NCBI GenBank assembly: GCA_902496275.1
Contig: CABVAC010000035.1
Span: forward strand, 1 to 21,037
Reading direction: 5' to 3'
DNA from: an uncultured Collinsella sp.
GTDB lineage: Bacteria; Actinomycetota; Coriobacteriia; Coriobacteriales; Coriobacteriaceae
Length of the DNA stretch: 21,037 bases
Within the stretch, counting starts at the first letter, position 1, and every line of letters starts with the position of its first letter. The position numbers and the translations under genes are program-made. This document shows, one piece after another, positions 12,921 through 21,037 of this stretch. Below the pieces are notes generated by a model that saw only the letters and a program-made list of their open reading frames with translations, made no database searches and was not told where the DNA came from.

Positions 12921-13703
12921 ATGACGACCATGGTGCAGGACGCGCGGGAGACGTGCGCCGCCGCCACGGCGAATTCCATCCCTGCCGCAGCGGGTGCTGC
13001 GGGGGATTACCTTACAAACGAAGAAGCATACAAGATGCTGCGCGGTGCAAACTCCGGCGTGAAACCCGAGCTTGGGCGCAGGATCTACCGAGTTGTTAAG
13101 CGTACGGTGGACATTGCCGCCGCCGGCGGAGCCTTGGTGTTGCTCTTTATTCCCGGGGTAATTCTGAGCGTGGTCATTTGCATAAAGAGCCCGGGCGCCA
13201 GCCCCCTATATTCGCAGTGGCGCGTGGGCCGCGTGCGCAAAGACGGCACGTTCACCTTCTTTAAAATGTACAAGTTCCGCAGCATGATACCCAACGCAGA
13301 CCAGATGCTCAAGGAGCTGCAGGCCCAAAACGAGGCCACCGGCCCCATGTTCAAGATAAGCCGCGATACGCGCATTATACCCGGCGTGGGCAACTTCATT
13401 CGCAAGCACAGCATCGACGAGCTGCCCCAGTTCATCAACGTGTTCTTGGGCCAAATGAGCCTCATTGGCCTACGCCCCGGCCTGCCGCGCGAGGTTGCGC
13501 TTTACAGCCCGCACGATATGAAGCGCCTGGCGGTAAAGCCCGGCTGCGGCGGCTCCTGGCAGGTATTGGGCAGGAGCAATTTGGGGTTTGAAGAGATGGT
13601 CAACCTCGACCTGGAATACATCGAGCGTCGCAGCCTGTGTCAGGATCTGCGGTTGATTATCGGTACGTTGAAGACCATGATTTCCGGGGATGGTGCTGTG
13701 TAG
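12921..13703 (+). CDS. Initiating sugar-phosphate transferase (polyprenyl-phosphate glycosylphosphotransferase)
   Basis: The enzyme loads the first sugar-1-phosphate of the repeat unit onto undecaprenyl phosphate at the membrane. The start is ATG 12921, with GGAG seven bases before it. The 260 residues comprise a low-complexity N-terminus (1-50), one hydrophobic segment (about 65-88, preceded by basic RRIYRVVKRT), and the bacterial sugar transferase domain. That domain has KMYKFRSM (115-122), the catalytic Asp-Glu pair in SIDELPQ (165-171) and LIGLRPGLP (181-189). It is the short, single-re-entrant-helix type without the four-helix WbaP-like N-terminal half. The donor sugar cannot be told. 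It is the first structural gene of the operon. Confidence 0.93.
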   Translation: MTTMVQDARETCAAATANSIPAAAGAAGDYLTNEEAYKMLRGANSGVKPELGRRIYRVVKRTVDIAAAGGALVLLFIPGVILSVVICIKSPGASPLYSQWRVGRVRKDGTFTFFKMYKFRSMIPNADQMLKELQAQNEATGPMFKISRDTRIIPGVGNFIRKHSIDELPQFINVFLGQMSLIGLRPGLPREVALYSPHDMKRLAVKPGCGGSWQVLGRSNLGFEEMVNLDLEYIERRSLCQDLRLIIGTLKTMISGDGAV

Positions 13704-13704
13704 C

Positions 13705-14808
13705 ATGCGCATCGCCATGATAGGTCAAAAGAGAACGGGTTCGCGCGAGGGTGGCGTAGAAGTGGTCGTAGGCGAGCTTGCTCGCCGTATGGCAGAACTT
13801 GGCCACCAAGTAATCTGCTACGACCGCATGGGCGAAGGTGCTCCTTCCGAGCCCTATGAGAAGGATGGCTACCGCATCGTTCCCGTAAAGGCGCTGGACA
13901 TCAAGGGACTCTCCGCGCTCACGAGCAGCTTTGCCGCAACGAGGGCTGCCATCAAAGACGGGGCAGACGTAATTCACTACCACGCGGAGGGGCCATGCGT
14001 CCCCCTGCGTTTTGTGCGTTCCACTGGTATCAGGACCGTGGCAACGATCCACGGCCTGGACTGGCAGCGCGCAAAATGGGGCGGTTTGGCTTCCAAGTAC
14101 ATCAAGTTCGGCGAGGCAACTGCGGCCAAGTGCGCGGATGCGCTCATCGTGCTTTCCCGGGGCAATCAGGAGTACTTCAAGGAGGCCTACGGCCGCGAGG
14201 CTACGCTCATCCCAAACGGCATTACCCCCGGGGCGGATCTTCCTGCGAAGGAGATCTTTGAGCGCTGGGGGCTCATCCAGGGTTCCTACGTCCTCTACCT
14301 CGGTCGCATTGTGCCCGAGAAGCGCCCGGAGCTTTTGGTTGAGGCGTTTAAGCAGGTAAAGACTGATAAGCGCCTGGTTATCGCGGGCGATTCTTCCGAT
14401 ACGGACGGCTACGCCGTGGCGCTCAAGGAGGTTGCGCAGAACGATCCCCGTGTGCTCTTTACCGGCCACGTCGAGGGCAACCTGCTCTCCGAGCTGTACT
14501 CCAACGCGTATTGCTACGCGCTCCCCTCCGACGTGGAGGGCCTGCCCATGAGCCTGCTGGAGGCCATGAGCCACGGGCTCACATGCGTCACGAGTGACAT
14601 TGCCGAGTGCGCCGACGTGCTGGGGAAGTGCGGTGTCACCTTCCCAGCGGGAGACCCGGCGGCGCTGCGCGAGGCGCTGAGCGGGCTTATCGCGGACTCG
14701 GACTGCGCGGCGCGCCTCGGTGAAACGGCGCGCGCTCGCGTCCTCGATAACTACGACTGGGATTCCGTTGTGAAGCGGACCCTCGAGCTGTACAAGGATG
14801 GACAGTGA
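13705..14808 (+). CDS. Glycosyltransferase family 4
   Basis: This is a cytoplasmic GT-B glycosyltransferase, probably adding the second sugar of the lipid-linked repeat unit. ATG 13705 follows the previous stop by one base; a GTG at 13690 overlapping that gene is possible. The 367-residue protein starts with an N-terminal acceptor domain carrying the conserved glycine loop REGGVEVVVGELARRM (14-29). Its C-terminal donor domain includes LYLGRIVPEKRPELLVEAF (197-215) and the EX7E motif in SDVEGLPMSLLEAM (Glu278, Glu286). It overlaps the next gene by 1 nt (TGATG), implying coupled translation. Confidence 0.92.
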   Translation: MRIAMIGQKRTGSREGGVEVVVGELARRMAELGHQVICYDRMGEGAPSEPYEKDGYRIVPVKALDIKGLSALTSSFAATRAAIKDGADVIHYHAEGPCVPLRFVRSTGIRTVATIHGLDWQRAKWGGLASKYIKFGEATAAKCADALIVLSRGNQEYFKEAYGREATLIPNGITPGADLPAKEIFERWGLIQGSYVLYLGRIVPEKRPELLVEAFKQVKTDKRLVIAGDSSDTDGYAVALKEVAQNDPRVLFTGHVEGNLLSELYSNAYCYALPSDVEGLPMSLLEAMSHGLTCVTSDIAECADVLGKCGVTFPAGDPAALREALSGLIADSDCAARLGETARARVLDNYDWDSVVKRTLELYKDGQ

Positions 14809-16082
14809 TGCGAGTTCTTCTCGTAAACAAGTTTCACTACCTTAAGGGCGGTGCGGAGACGTACGACTTCGCTCTTGCGGAGGGGCTGCAGGCGATGGGC
14901 CACGAGGTGGCACGCTTCTCGATGAAGCATCCCAACAACGTGCCTAGCAAATGGGATAAATACTTCGTCGAGCAGCGCGAGTACAACGACAGCACTTCTC
15001 CGGCCAAGAAGGTGGCCGACGGCCTTGCTCTCATCTACTCGAATGAGGCCAAGCGCAACTTTCAGGCGCTCTGTGAGGAGTTCCAGCCTGAAATCGTACA
15101 TATGAGTAACGTCCATCGCCAGATTACGCTCTCGGTTCTGGATGCGCCCTATCTCCGTCAGCACAAGGTGTCTGTGGTTTACACGGCGCACGACTACATA
15201 CTGTGTTGCCCGTGTTACACGATGGTCGACGGGGAGGGGAAGGTCTGTGACGCTTGCCTTGATGGCCGCTTTCGGCACTGCTTGGAGAAGCGCTGTATGA
15301 AGGGCTCGCGTGCTAAGAGCGCCCTTGCCATGACTGAGGCGGCCTTTCTGCGCGCGCACAAGAGCTACGCCAAGATCGATCGTATCGTCTGTCCAAGCCA
15401 GTTCATGAAGAACAAGCTGGACGAGGCGGGATTCTCTGACAAGACCGTCTACCTTCAGAACTTCCTGACTCAGGCACAGGTAGACATGGCAAACACGGTC
15501 TTCAACCCAGAGAAATATGAGCGCGAAGAACCCTACTTCCTCTTCTTTGGGCGTTTGGACAAGGTGAAGGGCATCGAGACGCTGGTGCGTGCCTTTATCA
15601 ATGTAGCTTATGAGCTTCCGGATGAGTGGAAGCTCAAGATCGTGGGCGACGGCCCTCAACGGGGGGATATTGAGCATTTGCTGGCCGAGACTGATGAGAG
15701 CATCCGGAAGCGAATCGAGCTTCTTGGCTATAAGTCCGGGGAGGAACTGCAGAGCATTGTGGCCAATGCTCGCTTTGCTGTCATGCCCTCCGTGTGGCGA
15801 GAAAACATGCCGTATTCCGGTATGGAAGCCTTGGCTGCTGGGACGCCAATCATCGGCGCAGATATTGGCGGTATCCCCGAACTCGTACGAGAGGGCGAGA
15901 CTGGTCTCCTGTTCAAGCACGGAGACGTCGGGGCGCTGTCTGAGGCCCTGCTTTATACCGCGCGAATCGATGCGAGCGAGTTTGTCCATATGCGAGGGTG
16001 TTGCCTTGCTTATGTAAAAGAAAGATGCAGCCAAGAGCGGTACATGCATTCGCTGACATCTGTATACGTTTCGTGCAAATAG
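14808..16082 (+). CDS. Glycosyltransferase family 4 with Cys-rich insertion
   Basis: A second GT-B glycosyltransferase of the repeat-unit pathway, 424 residues. ATG 14808 overlaps the preceding stop; AAGGA lies about 11 nt upstream. The N-terminal loop KGGAETYDFALAEGL (13-27) and the C-terminal LFFGRLDKVKGIETLV (245-260) and EX7E motif RENMPYSGMEAL (Glu332, Glu340) define the family. Between the two domains a cluster of Cys residues (133, 134, 136, 147, 150, 158, 163) sits in a short basic insertion ending CMKGS. This is seen in a subset of EPS glycosyltransferases and resembles a metal-binding knuckle. Its last third begins the shift to a less GC-rich composition. Confidence 0.92.
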   Translation: MRVLLVNKFHYLKGGAETYDFALAEGLQAMGHEVARFSMKHPNNVPSKWDKYFVEQREYNDSTSPAKKVADGLALIYSNEAKRNFQALCEEFQPEIVHMSNVHRQITLSVLDAPYLRQHKVSVVYTAHDYILCCPCYTMVDGEGKVCDACLDGRFRHCLEKRCMKGSRAKSALAMTEAAFLRAHKSYAKIDRIVCPSQFMKNKLDEAGFSDKTVYLQNFLTQAQVDMANTVFNPEKYEREEPYFLFFGRLDKVKGIETLVRAFINVAYELPDEWKLKIVGDGPQRGDIEHLLAETDESIRKRIELLGYKSGEELQSIVANARFAVMPSVWRENMPYSGMEALAAGTPIIGADIGGIPELVREGETGLLFKHGDVGALSEALLYTARIDASEFVHMRGCCLAYVKERCSQERYMHSLTSVYVSCK

Positions 16083-16094
16083 ATATGAGACTTG

Positions 16095-17396
16095 ATGAAT
16101 AAGATAAAATTAGATATTTCCTTGAATCCTATAGGTACTAGGCAAACCGACTTTGATACCGAGCAGCTAGGGAATCTCGCTTCAAAAAGAGAAGTTGCCA
16201 GCAACAAGCTGACAATCAGGCTGCTTTCTCTCATGCCTCTGACAACGCTTCTCCAGGCCCAGCCGGGCTTTGGTGCCGTCAATCAACTGCTGATGTTCCT
16301 ATGTCTGGTCAGCTTTCTCGTTGCATCATGTGTAACGAAATACAAGCCGAGCTATTGGATTATCTGCTCACTAACCGCCTTGTCGACCGTACTGGGAATC
16401 AGTATGGTTACCGGGCCGTTCGTCAATATCAATCTCGTATTCTATCTCGTGCTATGGGTACTTCTGATGTCATTGTTCGGGGGCAAGTTCGAGCTTGTTC
16501 GAAGTCTGATACTCCAGGACATAAAGTGGCTTAGGGCTATTACAGTTATATGGTGCCTCTTGGTCTTCGTCTCAATCCCTCTACCTAGCTCCTATTACGT
16601 GATTGCTGGTCAGGGCCGGTTCTTCGGTTCTTTTGCCAAAGACTCCTTTAGGCTTTGCCCGACTGCTTTAGAGGTTTTAGTCTTTCTTACCATTTGCGTA
16701 AAAGTTGATAAAAAGAGCCGCTGGATTTACTGCGTTCTGTCTGCGGCTCCTTTGTTTTGTGTCTTTATGGGCTATTCGCGAACGTATTTTGGTGTCATCG
16801 CGCTTATGTATATCCCTTTTTTGAAGGAAGTATGTACGACGAAAAAGCAGTTTATTCGCGTTCTGATGCTAGGAGCATTTGCCGGGGCTCTCTTTATTGG
16901 CCAATCATCAATTGCTAGCAAAATCGAGGTAACCACTCAAAGCGGTTATTACGGCTTTTGGGATACGATAACGAGCGGCCGCTCTTCGTTTTGGACGCAC
17001 GATATCTTGTCTTTCTTTTCTTTTGACCTGTTCCATCAGCTTGTTGGTGGTGGCTTTAACAAAATCTATGAGATCAATCAGGAAATTTACATTAATATTT
17101 GGGCTCACAACGACTTTATTAATCTACTGGTAACCAATGGCTATCTAGGCATCTTTTTGTATTTTGCCCCGCTAATCACTCTATTCAGGAGCTCGAGGAA
17201 TTTTAGGATTCCTGCTAACAAAATGACGCTGGCAATCATAATCGTTCAGTATTTTATTAATGCCATTTTTAATATGGAATACACGTATGTCTGTGCATCA
17301 ATAGCCATGTCTTTTGCCGTTATAGCCGCAACTATTCCCTCGCAAAAACTTGAGCCTACGAAGGCTGATCCAGAGTCTTTCGTTAAGGGGGCATAA
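16095..17396 (+). CDS. Wzy-like O-antigen/capsule polymerase (membrane protein)
   Basis: The protein probably joins flipped repeat units into polysaccharide on the outer face of the membrane. ATG 16095 is chosen over TTG 16092; the ribosome-binding site is weak. The 433 residues are mostly hydrophobic, with about ten to eleven predicted membrane segments and a ~40-residue cytoplasmic N-terminus. The region SRTYFGVIALMYIPF and the downstream HNDFINLLVTNGYLGIFLYF resemble the conserved parts of the O-antigen ligase/polymerase superfamily. These proteins are very divergent, so polymerase rather than ligase is inferred from the operon. It is clearly AT-richer than the genes before it. Its stop overlaps the next start (TAATG). 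Confidence 0.8.
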   Translation: MNKIKLDISLNPIGTRQTDFDTEQLGNLASKREVASNKLTIRLLSLMPLTTLLQAQPGFGAVNQLLMFLCLVSFLVASCVTKYKPSYWIICSLTALSTVLGISMVTGPFVNINLVFYLVLWVLLMSLFGGKFELVRSLILQDIKWLRAITVIWCLLVFVSIPLPSSYYVIAGQGRFFGSFAKDSFRLCPTALEVLVFLTICVKVDKKSRWIYCVLSAAPLFCVFMGYSRTYFGVIALMYIPFLKEVCTTKKQFIRVLMLGAFAGALFIGQSSIASKIEVTTQSGYYGFWDTITSGRSSFWTHDILSFFSFDLFHQLVGGGFNKIYEINQEIYINIWAHNDFINLLVTNGYLGIFLYFAPLITLFRSSRNFRIPANKMTLAIIIVQYFINAIFNMEYTYVCASIAMSFAVIAATIPSQKLEPTKADPESFVKGA

Positions 17397-18424
17397 TGCC
17401 GCTATTCTCTATTGTTATCCCTGTCTACAACGTTGAGCGTTACTTATCCGATTGCCTGGATTCAGTTCTCTCCCAGGCGTTCGATGATTACGAGATTGTT
17501 CTTGTAAACGACGGCTCTACTGACTCTAGTGGTGAGATGTGTCGTCAATTCTGCTCCGACCACCCGAGCAATACTAAGCTGGTAGAGCAGGAGAATAAGG
17601 GATTGCTTCTTGCGAGAAGGGCTGGATTTGCCCAGACAAGTGGTCAGATTGTTCTTTCGCTTGATAGTGATGACAAGCTTAGATCAGATGCTCTAGAGGT
17701 TATTTCTAGCACTTTTTCTCGCCAATCAGTCGATGTAGTTTGCTTCGAGGGGTCCCGGAGCGCCCGTTTCGAGTTAAACGGAGGCCCTTTATTCCCCTTT
17801 GCTCAATGTTTCTATGGGGACAATAGAGCCTTAGTGCTTCAAAAGCTGTGCCAGGATTTTCGCTTCAATTCCATCTGGTCTAAGGCCATCGCACGCAATG
17901 TGCTTGATGTGGAGACTGATTACTCGGTTTTCAAGGGCCTTAGTTTCGGAGAGGATCTCGTTCAAATAGTCTCTGTCTTTGACGCTGCAGCTTCTTTTGC
18001 TTACATCCCCGACACACTTTATTACTACCGTCCAAATCCACATAGTCTCATTCAGAGATTCAACCCCAAGAATTATAAGGACATGGCACGGTCTCGCGAG
18101 AGACTACTTGGCTTTGCCTCTAAGTGGGAGAGGGAGTATCCGGGTACCGAAATGGTGCAATCTGCCAGCTCAGTGAGCCTCTGGATTACCGCACTGCTAG
18201 TTCAGCAGGCTGCATCTAGTCTTTCAGATGATGAACTGACCGCGTTCTTGGAAGACGTGCGAAGCTCGACCCTTTTTACTGAAGCATACGGATTTCAAGG
18301 CGCCAGACAATCGTTGCGGCCTGACATCCGTTTCGTTGTTGAGCGTCTTAATGCTCATGGTTTCAAATCTATTAAAGGAATTGCGCGCGTCAAGAATCGC
18401 CTACTTGGTGCGACGAGGTACTAA
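17396..18424 (+). CDS. Glycosyltransferase family 2
   Basis: A 342-residue GT-A inverting glycosyltransferase. The start ATG 17396 overlaps the polymerase stop by 1 nt and has AAGGGGG four bases upstream. The GT2 fold is plain: FSIVIPVYNVERYL (4-17), NDGSTDSS (38-45) and the DXD-like DSDD (90-93). The later segment FGEDLVQIVSVFDA carries the usual ED acceptor-site acid. The C-terminal ~120 residues are variable and without recognisable domain. Donor and acceptor sugars are unknown. Confidence 0.92.
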   Translation: MPLFSIVIPVYNVERYLSDCLDSVLSQAFDDYEIVLVNDGSTDSSGEMCRQFCSDHPSNTKLVEQENKGLLLARRAGFAQTSGQIVLSLDSDDKLRSDALEVISSTFSRQSVDVVCFEGSRSARFELNGGPLFPFAQCFYGDNRALVLQKLCQDFRFNSIWSKAIARNVLDVETDYSVFKGLSFGEDLVQIVSVFDAAASFAYIPDTLYYYRPNPHSLIQRFNPKNYKDMARSRERLLGFASKWEREYPGTEMVQSASSVSLWITALLVQQAASSLSDDELTAFLEDVRSSTLFTEAYGFQGARQSLRPDIRFVVERLNAHGFKSIKGIARVKNRLLGATRY

Positions 18425-18426
18425 AG

Positions 18427-19554
18427 ATGCGGATAAACAAGAAAAGTGCCCTATCAAGCCTTCTTCGCCTTGACCCCCTGGCAAAGAGGTGTATCGGCCT
18501 TCTTGGCTCGGTCGAGAAGGGAATGACTAAAGAGAGGACGTCACGTCTTTCCAGGGCTTTCGAGGATGCTAACCCCGCTCCGTCGACAATCGATTGGTCC
18601 CACGATACTTATATGTTGCCCTCGTCCGTCGATTTGTCAGTAATCGTTCCCGCGTATAACGTCGAGCCATATATTGGCGAGTGTCTGCGCTCTCTTCTTA
18701 AACAGGACTGCGCATATTCATACGAGATCATAATCGTCAATGATGGCTCGACGGATGGAACTCGTCGTGAAATCTTACGTTTTGTTGATGATCAACGACT
18801 GCATTTGATCGACCAGCCCAATGGAGGGATTTCTGCGGCACGCAATGTGGGCATTTCATTGGCCCGGGGGCGCAGCATTATGTTCGTTGACTCGGATGAT
18901 TATGTCGAGCCGGGTTATCTCGGGCAAATGGTTGAGGCGCTTGATTTGAGCGGTGCCGACTATGTGACATCAGGATTTGCGCGTGTGAACGCTAACGGCA
19001 ATACGATTGGATTGGGCGAGGCGGGGGATTACGGCACGGCATGGGGTCGTGTTTACAAGCGTTCAGTTTGGGAGGCTATTAGATTCCCTGTTGGCTATTG
19101 GTACGAAGATACCGTCATTGCCTTCTTCATTGATGGATTTTATAACGAGGCCGTTATATCAAGCCATGGCTATTGCTATAGGTGCAGAGAGACCTCGATT
19201 TCACACTCTGACCAAGGGAACGCCAAGAGCCTCGATACGTTTTGGATTACTAAGGAGCTGTTTGCTCTATACGTAAGACGCGGGCTGCCTATTGATGAAA
19301 GGTTACAGAATAATCTGCTTATACAACTTGGACCGTTGCTAGCTTGGCGTACCAGAGGCCTAAGCGCCGAAGTGCGCAAGGGTGTCTTTGCGGCAAGCTG
19401 CGAGCTCTATGAGGACGTCCTTTCCAATTTGAACCTTTTAGGCTCATTTGGGTCTTTAGGAATGGTTGAAAAGGCGCTTATTAATAGGAAATGGTTGCTT
19501 TGGAACGCTTCGAGCTTTCTTAAGGCGGCCAAAGGCCTAGTGGGGAATAGTTAA
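18427..19554 (+). CDS. Glycosyltransferase family 2 with N-terminal extension
   Basis: A 375-residue GT2 enzyme starting at ATG 18427, two bases after the previous stop. About 68 residues, rich in Lys/Arg and Ser, precede the GT-A domain, which then shows VDLSVIVPAYNVEPYIGE (68-85), NDGSTDGT (105-112), NGGISAARN (132-140) and DSDDYVEPG (155-163). The WYEDTV segment supplies the second acidic motif. The extension could be a membrane-association or partner-binding segment; an alternative downstream start with a good ribosome-binding site was not seen. Its stop overlaps the next start. Confidence 0.91.
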   Translation: MRINKKSALSSLLRLDPLAKRCIGLLGSVEKGMTKERTSRLSRAFEDANPAPSTIDWSHDTYMLPSSVDLSVIVPAYNVEPYIGECLRSLLKQDCAYSYEIIIVNDGSTDGTRREILRFVDDQRLHLIDQPNGGISAARNVGISLARGRSIMFVDSDDYVEPGYLGQMVEALDLSGADYVTSGFARVNANGNTIGLGEAGDYGTAWGRVYKRSVWEAIRFPVGYWYEDTVIAFFIDGFYNEAVISSHGYCYRCRETSISHSDQGNAKSLDTFWITKELFALYVRRGLPIDERLQNNLLIQLGPLLAWRTRGLSAEVRKGVFAASCELYEDVLSNLNLLGSFGSLGMVEKALINRKWLLWNASSFLKAAKGLVGNS

Positions 19555-20132
19555 TGATTCAAAGTCGAGAAGAGCTGAAGGCCTATCTGACACAAGACGG
19601 ATTGGCACTCGGCAAAACTGGAACAAGACCATTGCCCTATGACGTGATTTGGCGCTTTGAGAGGCTATTAAGAAGAACAGAGTACTACAACAATTGTGCC
19701 CATAATCCATTTTCAAAAGTCTATGGAATGTGGCTCAGATACCGAACGCATTCATTCGGACAAAGGCTTGGGTTCTCTATCCCGATTAATGTGTTTGGCC
19801 CAGGACTCTCGATTGCGCATGTCGGAACGATAGTGGTTAACGGAAATGCCCGCGTTGGTGCCAATTGCAGGATTCAAGAGTGCGTGACAATAGGGGCCAC
19901 CAACGGTTCATCTAAGGCTCCCATTCTTGGCAACAACATTTTTCTTGGTAGTGGCGCGCGGGTTATCGGTGATATCAGCCTTGCAGATGACATAGCCGTC
20001 GGTGCCAATGCGGTTGTTGTAAAGAGCTTTGAAACTCCCGGAGTAACCATTGGCGGTGTTCCCGCAAAAATAATTAGCAAGCATGGATCAAAGGAAAATC
20101 TCAATCCCATGCTCTTCGGGGATTCCGAATAA
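19554..20132 (+). CDS. Serine acetyltransferase-like O-acetyltransferase
   Basis: A 192-residue left-handed beta-helix acyltransferase of the CysE/SAT group. ATG 19554 overlaps the preceding TAA, with TGGGGA upstream. After ~70 mainly helical residues, hexapeptide repeats run from about 75 to 175. They include the presumed catalytic His89 in GLSIAHVGTIVVN, the turn CVTIGATNG (110-118) and the terminal VTIGGVPAKII (164-174). It is shorter than housekeeping CysE (about 270 residues, longer N-terminal domain). Together with its place at the end of a polysaccharide operon, this suggests it acetylates a sugar of the repeat unit rather than free serine. Confidence 0.87.
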   Translation: MIQSREELKAYLTQDGLALGKTGTRPLPYDVIWRFERLLRRTEYYNNCAHNPFSKVYGMWLRYRTHSFGQRLGFSIPINVFGPGLSIAHVGTIVVNGNARVGANCRIQECVTIGATNGSSKAPILGNNIFLGSGARVIGDISLADDIAVGANAVVVKSFETPGVTIGGVPAKIISKHGSKENLNPMLFGDSE

Positions 20133-20225
20133 CCATTGATTGACCGGTTCCATGGCTCGAATCGAGTTAATAAAAATGAGGAGCCTGATTAAATAAAGTC
20201 AGTCGATAAGGCATTCTAGCTCATG

Positions 20226-21037
20226 TCACGCCGCCTTCACGTCGGGAACGGGGTTGTCGGCTACAACGAGCGCGATGATCCTGCCCGCGTGCTCAGCGAC
20301 AGTGTCCTCGTGGACGCGGGCACGTTGACATCGGCGCCCTTCATGGCCCTGCCGATGGAGCCGTCGTTGAACCGGCACGGGCGGCCCAGTCCTCGACCAT
20401 CTCGACGAACACCGCTCCTATCATCCTGATGAGCGACTTCCTGCTGGGGAGCACCTGCACGACGCGGCTGCGGCTCAGGAACTCGCGATTGGCGCGCTCC
20501 TGAGCTTTATTGGTCCGGCAGCCTCGCGTTGTGCTCGCAGGGAAGTCGAGTTACGCGAGTGCGTCGGACTCAGCCTCCTCGAACACCTCGGCCGCCTTGG
20601 GGCAGAAGCCCTCAATCTGCTCAGTGACAAGCCGGTACAGCTCGTGCCCTGCATCCTAAAGGCCGTGTTAGCCGAGCGCGACCTTTAGGATGCAGGGCAC
20701 GGCGCCCCTCTTCCACCTGGTCGGCGCGCAGCGACAGCAGGAAGCCCTTCTTCCCATCGTGCGGCTCGGTGTCGATTGCGTCGAGGCCGAGCCGCACGAT
20801 GGTCGTGCCGCGGCGCGGTCGACTGCACCCGGGCCTCGCTGCGGCTCTTGATGAAGGCGGCGTCGAGCCAGATGTAGGGGAACTGGGCGCCCGTCAGGTC
20901 GCGGCCCTGCAGGTCGGCAACCGCGTAGTCCAAAGTCGAGCACATCCTGAACACCTGGATGGCGCCCATACGGTCTATGCCCATGGACTGCGTCATGCGC
21001 TTCACCTTCCTGGCGGGCACGCCGTCGGTCACCATCT
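20226..21037 (-). pseudogene. IS256/mutator-type transposase, degenerate and truncated by the window
   Basis: Protein fragments in several frames on the minus strand line up with a mutator-type (IS256 family) transposase. From the right edge, GVPARKVKRM and LTGAQFPYIWLDAAFIKSR carry the first catalytic Asp. After a frameshift come LGLDAIDTEPHDGKKGFLLSLRA, then after another CILKVALG and a stop. The distal part resumes with ELYRLVTEQIEGF and AEVFEEAESDALA (followed by TAA), continues with QERANREFLSRSRVVQVLPSRKSLIRM, and ends, after a further shift, in HAGRIIALVVADNPVPD and TGA at 20226-20228. The central third, which should hold the second catalytic Asp, is missing. The gene is dead; its 5' end lies outside the window. 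Confidence 0.85.
20643..20701. repeat. Perfect 20-bp inverted repeat inside the dead transposase
   Basis: Positions 20643-20662 and 20682-20701 are exact inverted copies (core TGCCCTGCATCCTAAAGG) separated by 19 nt. The right arm encodes the transposase segment CILK; the left arm is an inverted copy of it at the point where the middle of the gene is missing. Confidence 0.9.

Noticed and set aside
20223..20429. A 68-residue plus-strand frame after the acetyltransferase
   Set aside because: It is antisense to the C-terminal end of the transposase remnant and shows no ribosome-binding site or domain.
1..21037. CRISPR arrays or defence genes
   Set aside because: No regularly spaced direct repeats or recognisable defence proteins are present.

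Overview
The window looks like a chromosomal segment of a Coriobacteriia actinobacterium, most likely Collinsella. That is inference from the GC-rich coding bias, the split GlgC/GlgD ADP-glucose pyrophosphorylase, the style of the proteins and the IS256-type transposase; no database was consulted. It has three parts: a glycogen operon, a short metabolic/tRNA stretch, and the start of a surface polysaccharide cluster that ends in a decayed insertion sequence.

Region 1 (about 69-9911, minus strand) is a complete glycogen operon transcribed glgB, glgP, glgC, glgD, glgA. GlgC with GlgD makes ADP-glucose, GlgA elongates, GlgB branches and GlgP releases glucose-1-phosphate. GlgA and GlgB carry long histone-H1-like Lys/Ala/Thr-rich C-terminal tails that share a TRKR motif; the GlgB tail ends in a visible one-base frameshift. 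The operon starts from an extended -10 promoter (9906-9914) overlapped by a perfect 10-bp inverted repeat, has a structured ~190-nt leader, an intercistronic hairpin before glgA, and a strong terminator hairpin at 69-97.

Region 2 (10040-11564, plus strand) holds a HAD-family hydrolase and thiamine pyrophosphokinase as a two-gene unit diverging from the glycogen operon across the operator-rich region, then tRNA-Ala(GGC) with its own promoter and intrinsic terminator.

Region 3 (11565-20132, plus strand) begins with a ~745-nt non-coding stretch rich in RNA-like hairpins. It leads into a NusG-paralogue antiterminator (LoaP/RfaH type). Tightly packed genes follow: an initiating sugar-phosphate transferase, two GT4 glycosyltransferases, a Wzy-like polymerase, two GT2 glycosyltransferases and a serine-acetyltransferase-like O-acetyltransferase. 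This is a capsule/exopolysaccharide operon of the Wzx/Wzy type, but no flippase, chain-length regulator or sugar-nucleotide genes are in the window. Base composition turns AT-richer from about 16.1 kb, as is common in exchanged serotype-specific genes.

Region 4 (20226-21037, minus strand) is a broken IS256/mutator-type transposase with frameshifts, a stop, an internal deletion and, at the deletion site, a perfect 20-bp inverted repeat.

The most interesting leads are the H1-like tails on the glycogen synthase and branching enzyme, the operator/leader architecture of the glycogen operon, and the long switch-like hairpin immediately upstream of the loaP-type gene.
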